Below are positions 1 through 7,449 of a stretch of 47,646 nt of DNA, in pieces. The DNA comes from Rhodopirellula sp. (GTDB taxonomy: Bacteria; Planctomycetota; Planctomycetia; Pirellulales; Thermoguttaceae), in contig JAAYEH010000720.1 of NCBI GenBank assembly GCA_012728855.1, positions 1 through 47,646 of the forward strand. The letters are read 5' to 3'. Made by a program: the position numbers and the translations under genes. The stretch's first letter is position 1. Every line of letters begins with the position of its first letter. The notes beneath the pieces are model-generated. The model made no database searches and had not been told where the DNA came from. It saw nothing but the letters and a program-made list of their open reading frames with translations.

Positions 1-87
1 ATCCCAAAACCGCCGGGGACTGGCTCATTTTGCGGAGTCTTCGGAGCAAAATGTGCCTGTCCCCCTCTCCGCCAAGGTTTTGGGATA
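1..87. repeat. Palindromic repeat, ggggac type (copy 1)
   Basis: Imperfect inverted repeat filling the first 87 bases. The outer arms read atcccaaaacc and ggttttgggat. The inner arms read ggggactggctcatttt and aaaatgtgcctgtcccc, around a short loop. The same inner core recurs at 47128-47265 with different outer arms, so this looks like a dispersed REP/MITE-like family. The element may continue to the left of the window. Confidence 0.75.
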
Positions 88-766
88 GGCTCTTAGTGCT
101 TGGAGATTGGAGATTGGAGCGGGGAGTACCGAGTACGGAGCCACGAACAACAAAGCGCTGTCGCGTGGGCGCGGTCGGCTCCTGCCGGGAGGGGCCGGCA
201 GGAGGTTTTGGTGATGGCGTAAATTGCCAAAGAGCGATCTATACATGCGTTCCGTATGCGAATGTGATGATGGCTGGTGCGGCGCGATCCGTCAATCGCT
301 TTTCTTGAGCCAAGCGGACAAAATGGCGCGGCAGCGGGACGCGGCGAGGGGAGTTTTTCGCCATGTCGAGTTTTCTGCGATTTGACTTGGGCGAGAGCGC
401 CCTCCACAAGCGGTTGAGGAGACTTGATTTGGGTCGCACCAGCGTGCGCGCAAGTCGGCAGCGGCCGAAAGCGGGGTGTCTAAAAAGTCGCTCGCGAGTG
501 AGCCGACGGGAAGTAGCAATGAGACGAGGCAACGGCGATGCTTTGCAGGCGTGCGAGGGAAACGTCGTGCGGTGAGCGGGAAGAGATGACGCCAGTTTGA
601 TGGACAGTCGTAGCGATTAGAGTTTTCCCTGTGAGGTATATTGTTTGGAGATTCGAAGTACCGGTGCCTCTTCTCTTCTGTTCCTGTTTGGTGGAGGTCT
701 CACCATCGTTCAATCCAAGCGACTTCACGGCCCAGGGTTCGGAAAAGATCCTCTCGGAGAAACCGT
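88..766. other. No gene recognised
   Basis: Several short open frames exist here on both strands, but none resembles a known family, and they overlap in ways typical of GC-rich non-coding DNA. A perfect 10-bp hairpin lies at 179-204. The last part carries the upstream region of the antitoxin gene at 767. Confidence 0.5.
179..204 (+). terminator. Strong hairpin, possible terminator
   Basis: CTCCTGCCGG (179-188) pairs perfectly with CCGGCAGGAG (195-204) across a 6-base loop and is followed by GTTTTGG. The stem is strong but the U-tract is short, and no clear gene lies upstream in the window. It could be a plain REP-like hairpin. Confidence 0.3.
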
Positions 767-979
767 ATGAGCACAGCCAGTTTGGAAGACCGCGTAACGG
801 CACTTGAGTCGCGGTACGCGGAACTGCTGAGGATAGTGCAGGACCGGCCGCCGAAAGACGGCTGGCGGAAGGTTGTGGGCATGTTCGCGAATGATCCGCA
901 GATCGAGGAACTCCATCGGGAAACACGCCGCATTCGCGAAGAGGATCGAGAGGCCGCCCGAGTCGGAAGTGAAGCATGA
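767..979 (+). CDS. VapB-like antitoxin, small hydrophilic protein
   Basis: Encodes 70 residues rich in Glu and Arg. The N-terminal half (LEDRVTALESRYAEL, about residues 6-20) looks like a short coiled coil. The second half carries the pattern W-x-KVVGMFANDP (about 33-44), which I know from small antitoxin-like proteins coded just upstream of PIN-domain toxins in cyanobacteria and planctomycetes. The ATG at 767 is preserved and has GGAG about 8 bases upstream; the frame is open further upstream but has no better start. The stop overlaps the next ATG (ATGA, 976-979), the usual translational coupling of antitoxin and toxin. The partner toxin is broken (next entry), so this is probably an orphan antitoxin that may still act in trans. 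The family assignment rests on pattern and context only. Confidence 0.6.
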   Translation: MSTASLEDRVTALESRYAELLRIVQDRPPKDGWRKVVGMFANDPQIEELHRETRRIREEDREAARVGSEA

Positions 980-1271
980 TCATCCTCGACACCGATCACG
1001 TCAACATTCTCCAGATCGGCAAGGGGCGGCTTACGATCAACTGATCAAGCTGGTCCGGTTCTTTCAAGCCTGGAACATCCTCCGTTTCAGCGAGGATGCC
1101 GCCTCTACCTTTCGTGGGTTGCGACAGCAACGTGTGCGGATCGGCAGCCTGGATCTCAAGATCGCCAGCATCGCGCTGGAGCATGGCGCAACCTTGCTGT
1201 CGGCAAACGCCCGAGATTTCGACCAGATCCCGGGCCTGCGGGTTGAGGTCTGGCTCCATTCCGCCGGGTAA
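976..1271 (+). pseudogene. VapC-like PIN-domain toxin, internally deleted and frameshifted
   Basis: The start MIILDTDHVNILQ is the first PIN strand with its catalytic Asp, but this frame stops after 22 codons. Homology resumes in another frame from about 1025 as AYDQLIKLVRFF and runs through RVRIGSLDLKIASIAL, ATLLSANARDFDQIPGL and VEVWL to the stop at 1271. These are the third and fourth acidic motifs and the C-terminal strand of the family. Intact family members have about 130-150 residues; here roughly 60 codons, including the second acidic motif, are missing between the two parts. I infer an internal deletion that also shifted the frame, so no active nuclease can be made. The ATGA overlap with the antitoxin shows this was once a working pair. 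Confidence 0.75.
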
Positions 1272-1524
1272 CGTCTCGCCGAAATAGGTCGTCGAAATAG
1301 GGACATCAAAAGTCGCCAGTTTGGCCAATATCAGTACTGTCCCTTTTCTTCTCCCTGGTCTTTCAACACGGCAGTGAACAACTCCCGGTGCGACGTCCGC
1401 TCTTTATCCGCAAGAGGAAGACAAGGGCAGGAGAGGAACTATACCACAGCGCGGAAGGACGCGCAAAGGAGGTGATGTGTGTCGAACGCGGTTTGAACGG
1501 GGGCCATTATCGCGGGTTTGGAAG
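1272..1524. other. Intergenic region, no gene seen
   Basis: No protein-like frame was recognised. A weak inverted pair (agggac near 1302, gtccct near 1340) resembles degenerate ends of the ggggac palindrome family seen at both window ends. Confidence 0.4.
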
Positions 1525-1568
1525 GGCCGGCGGTTGCTGAGGAGGTGGCTCAGCCGGGGGCCTTTTTA
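1525..1568 (+). terminator. Rho-independent terminator-like hairpin
   Basis: A GC-rich hairpin (GGCC...GCTGAG, then CTCAGC...GGCC) is followed directly by CTTTTTAG. The shape fits an intrinsic terminator reading rightward. The nearest rightward gene is the dead toxin ending at 1271, so either a long 3' end or an unseen small RNA would be served. Confidence 0.45.
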
Positions 1569-1636
1569 GAACGGCACGGCAGGGAACGGCACGAAACGCG
1601 GAACGCGAACGGCAGGGGGGCAACGCGAACGGCACC

Positions 1637-1708
1637 GGGTCGGACTTTAAGCGCTAACTGAGCAACGGGGCCACGCACGGATTCCAGTTAGCGGTTAAAG
1701 TCTGGCCC
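1637..1708. repeat. 24-bp imperfect inverted repeat
   Basis: The left arm at 1637-1660 (core ggactttaagcgctaactg) and the right arm at 1685-1708 (core cagttagcggttaaagtc) match at about 21 of 24 positions around a 24-base loop. A run of short aacggcac-like repeats precedes it (about 1569-1636). It is probably a mobile palindromic element of the same general kind as the others in this window. Confidence 0.65.
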
Positions 1709-1888
1709 TGACAGAACCGTCCTCGGCCAAATTGTTGAGCGACGACCTTTTCGCCCTTCTGGCCCCTGACCACACGGCTCAGGAGCGCGGCAAGTCCCGC
1801 CCGGGGAAGAAAGATGCCGAACTGACCGACCTGGCACTGCTGGAATTCCAATTGGTGGGATGAAACGGCGCCAATGCGTTCCGCCCTC

Positions 1889-2097
1889 GGCCGCCTGCGA
1901 CCGGGCGGTGAAGGCGACTGGGTGGCTAGCTCGCGCCGCCGTAGCCCGCCCAATCTTGCGCTCCGGCGGGACGAGACCGCCGGGGGCGTTTGAAATCTAG
2001 CCCGGCCGCCTTGTGCGGCCGGTGAAGGAGATTGGGCGCTACCGCGCCGCCGTAGCCCGCCCAATCTTGCGCTCCGGCGGGGCGAGCCCGCCGGGAG
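1889..2097. repeat. Tandem REP-like repeat, two copies
   Basis: Two copies of a unit of about 95 bases start at 1889 and 2004. The most conserved 40-odd bases start at 1933 and 2044, a period of 111, with a core reading gtagcccgcccaatcttgcg. Each copy ends in a hairpin (CCGGCGG / CCGCCGG in copy 1; a 10-bp near-perfect stem in copy 2). They sit directly in front of a RAYT transposase fragment, which fits the known pairing of REP sequences with RAYT enzymes. Confidence 0.7.
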
Positions 2098-2100
2098 CGA

Positions 2101-2286
2101 TTGGCGATGGAATTCCTGGAACTCAATCCGGTGCGGGCGGGACTGGTGGCGCGCCCTTGCGACTGGCGTTGGAGCAGCGCCTGGGCACGCCTTGCCGGAC
2201 GCGACGAACAGCCTGGTCAAAGTTGCCCCCTTGCCGGCTACATTTCGCAGCGGACGATGCGCCGGCAGGGAATCGGTAGTTCGTAG
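2101..2286 (+). pseudogene. C-terminal fragment of REP-associated tyrosine transposase (RAYT, Y1 family)
   Basis: The frame reads LELNPVRAGLVARPCDWRWSS followed by AWARLAGRDE. NPVRAGLV and the W-x-WSS motif are the hallmark of the C-terminal helix region of RAYT/IS200-like transposases. The catalytic HUH motif and the Tyr helix, which should lie upstream, are absent and are replaced by the tandem REP-like repeats at 1889-2097. Only about 60 of the usual 180-250 residues remain, so it cannot be active. It may have mobilised the palindromes around it in the past. Confidence 0.8.
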
Positions 2287-2292
2287 GCGTCG

Positions 2293-3084
2293 CTACCGCG
2301 AAGGATCGCTACCCCGCTGTGCCAGCAGTCTGCGAGCATTTTCGTGAGTGATCGCTTTGAACTCGTCCGGTGAAAGTTCCGACTCCTGGAGTTTCAGGAG
2401 GGCGGACTCCAGAACGAACAGCGGCAGATGGGATCCGAACAGAATCCGCTCGACCGGGACATGCCGCAAGAGGTTCGCGATGCCCTCGACCCCTTCCAGC
2501 ATCGATATCTCAAAGTAGACTTGCCCGGCAGCAAGCAGCGCGTCGAGCGTATTGCCCTGGACCGTCTTCAATGCATCCAGGATCAGCAGGCACAACCCGG
2601 GGCGAGCCGCCATGAGTTTCGCCAAAGGCTTCGGATCCACATCGGGAACCCGCATCAAGGGGTGCTGCATCCGCGTATCCTCGATGCGCACGACAAGCTG
2701 TACGATCAGCCCGCGGTCCTCTGCCATCGTGAGCAATTCCGCCAAAGCGGGATCGTCGAGACCATACCCATGGTAGCCGGGATAGAGTCGAATGCCCGGC
2801 ATCTTGTGCTCTTCGTGGCAGCGGCGGAGATCCTCGCGCCAGTCGGGGAGCGTTGGATTGACCGTGCCGAACGGCAGCAGCATCCCGGGTGGCCCCTTAC
2901 GGCAATCGGCAACCAGACTCGCATTGACCGCAGCAACGTCCTTGTGAAAGATCCCGTCGAAGCTCGCCGCCCAAGCCTGGGTGACGCCACCGCCTTGCAG
3001 GTTCTCGGCCAGCTTCGGCAACTCGTCGCAGGGAAGCCTGCGAAACGGCCAACGCGAAAGGTGGACATTCACATCGATAATCAT
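2293..3084 (-). CDS. Amidohydrolase-family protein (amidohydrolase_2, TIM barrel)
   Basis: Encodes 263 residues beginning MIIDVNVHLSRWPFRRL. The DVNVH stretch stands where the metal-binding HxH motif of the amidohydrolase_2 family (PF04909) sits after strand 1, so the first His is replaced by Asn. FGTVNP, GIRLYPGYHGYG and ERILFGSHLPLF correspond to later barrel strands. No signal peptide is visible, so it should be cytoplasmic. The start overlaps the stop of the upstream gene by 4 bases (ATGA), and the two family members form one operon. The substrate is unknown. The lost metal ligand leaves open whether this copy is catalytic or helps its exported partner. Confidence 0.8.
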   Translation of the reverse strand: MIIDVNVHLSRWPFRRLPCDELPKLAENLQGGGVTQAWAASFDGIFHKDVAAVNASLVADCRKGPPGMLLPFGTVNPTLPDWREDLRRCHEEHKMPGIRLYPGYHGYGLDDPALAELLTMAEDRGLIVQLVVRIEDTRMQHPLMRVPDVDPKPLAKLMAARPGLCLLILDALKTVQGNTLDALLAAGQVYFEISMLEGVEGIANLLRHVPVERILFGSHLPLFVLESALLKLQESELSPDEFKAITHENARRLLAQRGSDPSR

Positions 3085-3995
3085 GGTGTCATCCCCTTGG
3101 CTTCAAAAACGGGTGCGAGCATTCGCTTGATGTTTCCCGCGAGAATCAATCGTTTGGCGTCGTCAGAGACGTCGGCCCCATAAACCTTCGCCAATTGAGA
3201 AGCAAAGCTGCGTCCGGAGAAATCGCTGCCGTACATCACCCGTTCGGCCCCCAGTTCACGAACGGCCATCTCCACGAAACCGGCAGTCGGGTCGCCGCCG
3301 CAGATCTCCGCGGTCACATTCGGCACACCGCGGAGCGCCCGAATGCCAAGTTCCCAATCGCCTCCCGCGTGGGCGGCAATGAACGACGCGCGAGGATGCC
3401 GCGCGGCCAGGATCGCCAGATCTCCAGCCGTCGATTCCCCGGGCAGGTTGCCCGTGATCTTGTACCACGTGTGTTGCAGCACGGGCACCTTCAACTTCAC
3501 GGCGCGCTCGACGATCGGATCGAGACATTCCTCAAAGCATCTCACGGCCACCCACAGTTTGACGCCCACCATCGGACCGCCGCCAACGCAGCGATCCATT
3601 TCGGCGAGGCTTGCCTCCGTGTGTTTGGGATTGAGATAGACGAACCCATAAGCTCGGCTGCCGGAATGCTCCACCGCTTCGAGAACCTGATCGTTCTGCC
3701 GGCGCATGTCGTCGGGGGTCGGTTCATAAGACCACGGGTAGCCCATGAACACGATCACCCGGTCGATCCCCATTCGATCGGCCGACTTCAGTAAACTCGC
3801 GATCTTCTGCCTGGGAGTATCGCCCGCCGCCGTCAGATGGCCGTGCATATCCCAGATTTCGTAGTCAGGCAGCGGTATCGATGGTTCTTTCGCAGCCGCT
3901 CGCGTACAGCGCAACGCCACACCGGTCGCCACCGCGGCCTGCGCCGCCCCCACCAACACCGACCGCCGTGTGATTTTGCGATTGGGAGAGTCCAT
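3081..3995 (-). CDS. Tat-exported amidohydrolase-family protein
   Basis: Encodes 304 residues. The N terminus carries a twin-arginine signal (KITRRSVLVG, followed by an Ala-rich core to about residue 35), so the protein is probably folded with its metal and exported. The mature part starts with WDMHGHL, giving the HxH metal site expected for amidohydrolase_2. Later motifs are GVKLWVAVR, PVLQHTWYK with its conserved His, FIAAHAGGDWE with the next His, and ERVMYGSDFSGR with the barrel-end Asp. All expected metal and catalytic positions therefore seem present, unlike in the downstream paralog. The start has GGAG 9-10 bases upstream. It is the first gene of a two-gene operon with a plausible promoter at 4038-4066. 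Confidence 0.85.
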   Translation of the reverse strand: MDSPNRKITRRSVLVGAAQAAVATGVALRCTRAAAKEPSIPLPDYEIWDMHGHLTAAGDTPRQKIASLLKSADRMGIDRVIVFMGYPWSYEPTPDDMRRQNDQVLEAVEHSGSRAYGFVYLNPKHTEASLAEMDRCVGGGPMVGVKLWVAVRCFEECLDPIVERAVKLKVPVLQHTWYKITGNLPGESTAGDLAILAARHPRASFIAAHAGGDWELGIRALRGVPNVTAEICGGDPTAGFVEMAVRELGAERVMYGSDFSGRSFASQLAKVYGADVSDDAKRLILAGNIKRMLAPVFEAKGMTP

Positions 3996-4037
3996 GGTTC
4001 TGTGTCTCCAAGGCAGGTTGGCATCGTCATCCTCCTA

Positions 4038-4066
4038 GTTCTACAGTCCTCGCCAGCCCGTGCCAA
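4038..4066 (-). promoter_or_regulatory. Sigma70-like promoter for the amidohydrolase pair
   Basis: On the minus strand, TTGGCA (4061-4066) is followed after 17 bases by TAGAAC (4038-4043). The predicted start of transcription, near 4031, leaves a leader of about 36 bases before the ATG at 3995. This is a consensus match only. Confidence 0.4.
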
Positions 4067-4425
4067 GTCACTGTCAGCTTTCCAAAGAAGATTGCCCTTT
4101 TCCAAGTAGAATTGCGTGGATGAACGGCCAAACGACGCAACCTCGGGGGTTCGAAGCGCTCGGCACCAATTCGATCGATTTGCTGTTCGCGTCAGTCCAA
4201 TGCCCGTACCAATCGTCTTTCGACTGTTGCCGTGCTTGAGTCGCCCCGGCCGCTTCCCGAGGTGCAAGGGCTCGAACTCGAAGAGAAACGCCGGGACGCC
4301 GACCTCCGGAAGTTCCCGGCAGCTCGTGCGACACGCTGGCGATCGCGTTGTTGGCGGGCGTGCTGGCGACGGTTGCCGGCAGCCGAATGGGGGACGGGAG
4401 GATTGGTATCTCGGTCGCCGAGAAC
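4067..4425. other. Intergenic region with a possible faint transposase remnant
   Basis: No intact gene is visible. On the plus strand near 4326-4400 one frame reads LAIALLAGVLATVAGSR, which loosely recalls the N-terminal region of ISAs1-type transposases. The match is short and the frame is not preserved around it, so this stays a guess. Confidence 0.25.
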
Positions 4426-4454
4426 TTGACGCCCCCACTCCGACAGTGTATCTA
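4426..4454 (+). promoter_or_regulatory. Sigma70-like promoter for the toxin-antitoxin pair
   Basis: TTGACG (4426-4431) and TATCTA (4449-4454) are separated by exactly 17 bases. A TATAAA also lies just downstream. The promoter is about 40 bases in front of the ATG at 4493, so the leader is short. Confidence 0.5.
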
Positions 4455-4492
4455 TAAATGGAGTCTTGGAAGCGATCCTAAGGGTATTGGTC

Positions 4493-4741
4493 ATGGCGAC
4501 GACAGAGCAGGAAATCGATAGGTTCGCGGAATTTGCCAAGGATCAACTCCGCCACGGTGAAACCAGTTCGATTGACGAGCTTTATGACCGCTGGCGGTTA
4601 TATCATCCTTCCGCCGAAGACGCACTCGCGATCGAGGCGTCAATTCGCGACATGGAACATGGAGAGACGGGCCGACCGTTTGAGCAGTTCGCCAACGAAT
4701 TCCACAGGCAAAACAGCATTTCGAAATCGCAGTTATTCTGA
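4493..4741 (+). CDS. Antitoxin of a ParE/RelE-type toxin pair
   Basis: Encodes 82 mostly charged residues. The pattern FAKDQLRHGETSSIDELYDR, followed by WR, EDALAIEASIRDME and GETGRPFEQF, is one I know from planctomycete antitoxin-like proteins coded just upstream of ParE/RelE toxins. No DNA-binding fold can be named from sequence alone. The ATG at 4493 is preferred over an in-frame TTG at 4466 because AAGGG lies about 8 bases upstream. The toxin frame starts at or just before this gene's stop, so the two are translationally coupled. A good promoter lies at 4426-4454. Confidence 0.65.
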   Translation: MATTEQEIDRFAEFAKDQLRHGETSSIDELYDRWRLYHPSAEDALAIEASIRDMEHGETGRPFEQFANEFHRQNSISKSQLF

Positions 4742-5055
4742 AACGGATAATTCTCCCCAGAGCCGAAAGCGATGTGCGGGATATCTTCCACTGGATTTCT
4801 CAGCGATCCGCGGAAGGCGCCCTACGTTGGTGGAGTGCTTTCGAACAGGCTGCCCACAAGACTCTCGAAAATCCCGAGGGCTACGGGTTCGCTCCCGAAA
4901 ACGGTCTGTTTCCGTACGAACTCCGTCAGTTTCTTTTCAAGACACACCGCGGAAGATAATACCGCGGGGTATTCACGGTGCTTGGCAACGAGGTCCGCAT
5001 TCTTCGTGTTCGGGGCCCAGGTCAACCGCCCCTTGAAGCGGATGAAATGGAGTGA
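4735..5055 (+). pseudogene. ParE/RelE-type toxin interrupted by an in-frame TAA
   Basis: The frame reads KRIILPRAESDVRDIFHWIS near the start, the typical first strand and helix of ParE toxins. It continues to LRQFLFKTHRGR and hits TAA at 4957-4959. Directly after the stop, in the same frame, the family's last strands follow: YRGVFTVLGNEVRILRVRG, then PGQPPLEADEME and TGA at 5053-5055. The TAA thus stands where relatives usually have a basic or polar residue, and a single base change from AAA, CAA or GAA would explain it. The start is also odd: in this frame only ATT (4735), CTG (4738) or the late GTG (4774) are available. The truncated product would lack the C-terminal strands that carry catalytic or ribosome-contacting residues in this superfamily. 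Confidence 0.75.
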
Positions 5056-5111
5056 GCGGAGAGTCGAGAGCCACCGCGGGACAAGTGGCCCCATTTGTGT
5101 CGAGCAACAGA

Positions 5112-5588
5112 CTAGGATGTCTTCGCGGATGAGACGGCTCGCCGCGCCTCGGCCAGGTCGCGGATGAGCTGCTCCAACTCGGCCGGGTCGAGGTGCTGCT
5201 GCAGCAGCTTCTGCGTGTCGGTGAAGAGCTTGTCGATCCGGCGTTGGACGGCTGGATCCTCGGAATAGATCTTCTTGTGTTCCCGATCCAGATCGCGTCC
5301 GAACTCCTCCCGGTTCTTCATCTGCCGCAGCTCGCTAAGCAGCGTCTCCGCCTCGCTGAACTTTCCCTCCGCCATGCGGCCGCGAATTCTCGCGACGAGG
5401 ACTTCCCGGCGAGTGACGAGGTCAACCAACTCCTCCTGCAAACCATTGACGAAGCCCTCCGCCTCCAAACGCTGGTCGTCGTCGGGTACCGGCGCCACAA
5501 TCTCCCTCTCCACACCGGGCACGATGGGCAGCCTGGCAAGCAGTGCGCCGCCGCTCTTGACCAGCAGCACGCACAGCGGCGGGCGGTT
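5112..5588 (-). pseudogene. Duplicated 3' fragment of the gene at 19081-20502
   Basis: The frame encodes the same C-terminal segment of about 156 residues as the secreted protein at 19081-20502, from PPLCVLLVKSGGALLARLP to the final Ser. Most changes are silent or conservative. DNA identity is very high by eye from about 5100 to 5583 (against 19069-19552, offset 13969), including some 3' flanking bases. Upstream of 5588 the open frame continues only as the antisense of the sialidase-like pseudogene. There is no start codon or signal peptide of its own, so it is a truncated copy. Confidence 0.85.
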
Positions 5589-5589
5589 C

Positions 5590-6572
5590 AATGGTTCCTG
5601 GAACCTTTTCCGGTCCTTCTCGTCAAATTCCCCATGGCCGGCGGATTCTGGCCTCGCGGCGCCAAGGCGACGGACGGTTCGCGGCACCCGGGGGAAGGCA
5701 GGGGTTTCGGCTTCTGCCAAGCTCTGGCGTTCGAACTCGACCAGAGCAGTCCGTACGTGTTCAAGTGGACGGACCCGTTTATGCACCATGTGGAAGTTGT
5801 CCAGTTGTGCTATGACGGAACGCGGTTCGAGGTGACTGAGCGCGAGCTTGCCGGCATCGCGTCTCCGCCGGTCGCCGGCCCAGGCGGGTGGCAGTTGGTC
5901 GCGCCCGGCCTCACCAACGCGATCGCTGCCGGCGACGATTTGCTCCAGCCCGTCACGGCGCAGCACGACAGCAAGCACCAGAGCGGCGTCTGCCGCTGGC
6001 GATGGCAAGACGGGCACTGGACTGCTGCTGCGTTCGTTCCCGTCTGCGTGGGATCTGAACCCAGTCTGGTACGGTTAGCCAACCGTTCTCTCCTGTTCGC
6101 TGCGCGCCTCTCCGGCGAGCAGGTCGGCACGATCCTCATCCTGCGCTCGGCCGACGACGGCGCGACATGAAAGGAAGCCGTGCGTCAGGTCGGCGCCACC
6201 TCCGCCGCACCGGTGAGCATAGGCCGAACGGCTTGCGGCATCCCGTTCATCAGCTCGAACCAGCGCGGGTCGGACCGAACCGAACTCTCTTTCTGGACCG
6301 TCGACGGCACGCGGCTGACCGGCCCCCGGCTCATCCGCAACTGCATCCCCGAATTCGGTGCGCTGCCTCCAGAGACGTTCTGGTACGCCGACCACCCCTC
6401 GTCCTCCGTCCTCCGGCTGGCTGACGGGAAGTGGCATGCTTTGCTGGCATACCGGGTCAAGGCGTACCACCTCCCCACGCGAATGCGGGAAGAACCCGCG
6501 CTACCCCAGACCGGCTGCTACGTGGAGGAAGTCATCTCGACCGGCACGGCTGTAGGCGAGTGGCGTTTCTGA
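5590..6572 (+). pseudogene. BNR/Asp-box sialidase-like protein, nonsense-mutated
   Basis: In one frame, DGHWTAAAFVPVC is followed by EPSLVRLANRSLLFAARL, LILRSADDGAT and then TGA (6168-6170). The same frame then goes on: KEAVRQVG, FWYADHPSSSVLRLADGKWH, and ALLAYRVKAYHLP to the stop at 6572. SADDGAT plus an expected Trp is a textbook Asp-box (SxDxGxTW), and the stop falls exactly on the Trp codon (TGG to TGA). EPSLVRL and SSSVLRLADG resemble the repeated strands of sialidase propellers. The 5' end is lost: the frame runs into the duplicated fragment at 5112-5588 without a start. The protein was perhaps exported and acted on glycans. The fold is fairly sure, the substrate is not. Confidence 0.65.
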
Positions 6573-6669
6573 CGGAGACTACAATCGCCTAAACAGAAAA
6601 CGACAATAAGACATCCAGCCTTTCTCCGTCACGGACCGTTTCGCCTTGTCAGAACATTCGGCTGCGGCG

Positions 6670-6707
6670 CGTGTGGCACTGATTTGACACGTGTGGCACT
6701 GATTTGA
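6670..6707. repeat. Tandem 18-bp direct repeat
   Basis: cgtgtggcactgatttga occurs at 6670-6687 and again at 6690-6707, a period of 20 bases. It lies between the sialidase pseudogene and a transposase remnant, and may be a trace of mobile-element ends. Confidence 0.7.
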
Positions 6708-6789
6708 GTTGAATGGGCGTGCCATGCAGACGCTTGGGCGACTTGCCCGCCTCCGCCTGGGCTCGTCGCCTGGATGCGGTCATAGGTCG

Positions 6790-7010
6790 AGCCGAGCTCG
6801 CTCTCTTCCGGCGTTTCGGTTGGCGCGACGGGCGATGAGTTCGCAAAGGCACCGCATCAGCCAAGAAAGGATGCCCAGCCGCCTCCGACGCTCGCCCGCT
6901 ACCACCGGGTCGGCAACGAGCATCGCCAACTCGTGCGTTTCCGGTTCGGCGGACCGGCCATCTGCCTCCCGTCGCTGCGGAAAGAATTGCCACCAGCGTT
7001 GCGCAACGAA
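6790..7010 (-). pseudogene. Fragment of a planctomycete Y1/IS200-like transposase
   Basis: The minus-strand frame reads RWWQFFPQRREADGRSAEP, then LAMLVADP, RRRLGILSWLMRCLCELIAR and RRANR. This matches a segment I recall from large Y1-family transposases of planctomycetes (R-WW-x-LFP, DG-x-AEP, RRRL-x-x-SWWMR-L-x-x-IARRAN). After RANR the frame leaves the family (the expected GRFWEGR motif is missing), and the upstream HUH motif is not visible. Only about 70 of some 300 residues remain, so it is dead. The region from 7010 to 7371 upstream of it shows no further recognisable protein. Confidence 0.6.
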
Positions 7011-7371
7011 TGGATAACGACGGCAAGGCCGAGGCGATACCGAATGCGATCGGCTTATTTGCGAATCGTCCGTCGCAGATACCTTGTGCCGGCCAAACGA
7101 CGCGAAAGCTTTGCGCCCCGGTGCGATCCCATGCAGCCAGCGACGGCCCGCGCGCGACGCCTGCGCGACAATCCGGTCGCCTCGTCCCACCGGTTCCGGA
7201 CGTAGTTCCGTCGAAAGGAACCTCCCATGGCAGGCGGATTTGTGTCACCAAAGGACGACCAATGCTCATGGTACAGCGGTGGAGAGGCGTTAGCGGACCG
7301 GCGGCAAGCTTGGCCCCCTTCTCTGGAATCGGGCCGGGGGGCAAAATAGACGTTCGCTCGGTGGCGGCCTA

Positions 7372-7399
7372 TTGACATGCCAGGGAAACGTGATAGCTT
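7372..7399 (+). promoter_or_regulatory. Sigma70-like promoter upstream of the giant gene
   Basis: TTGACA (7372-7377) is followed after 16 bases by TAGCTT (7394-7399). It lies about 450 bases in front of the giant gene, so the transcript would have a long leader including the small frame at 7450-7608 and several hairpins. Confidence 0.4.
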
Positions 7400-7449
7400 G
7401 ACGGGCTGCATCTTAATTTCCCGCCAATCTTTCGTCGGTGGGAGGGTGA

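Noticed and set aside
4116..4457. 113-codon plus frame before the antitoxin gene
   Set aside because: No similarity to any family, and it would run through the promoter of the antitoxin gene.
6649..7344. 231-codon minus frame around the transposase remnant
   Set aside because: The transposase-like segment lies in a different frame; this frame has no family features.
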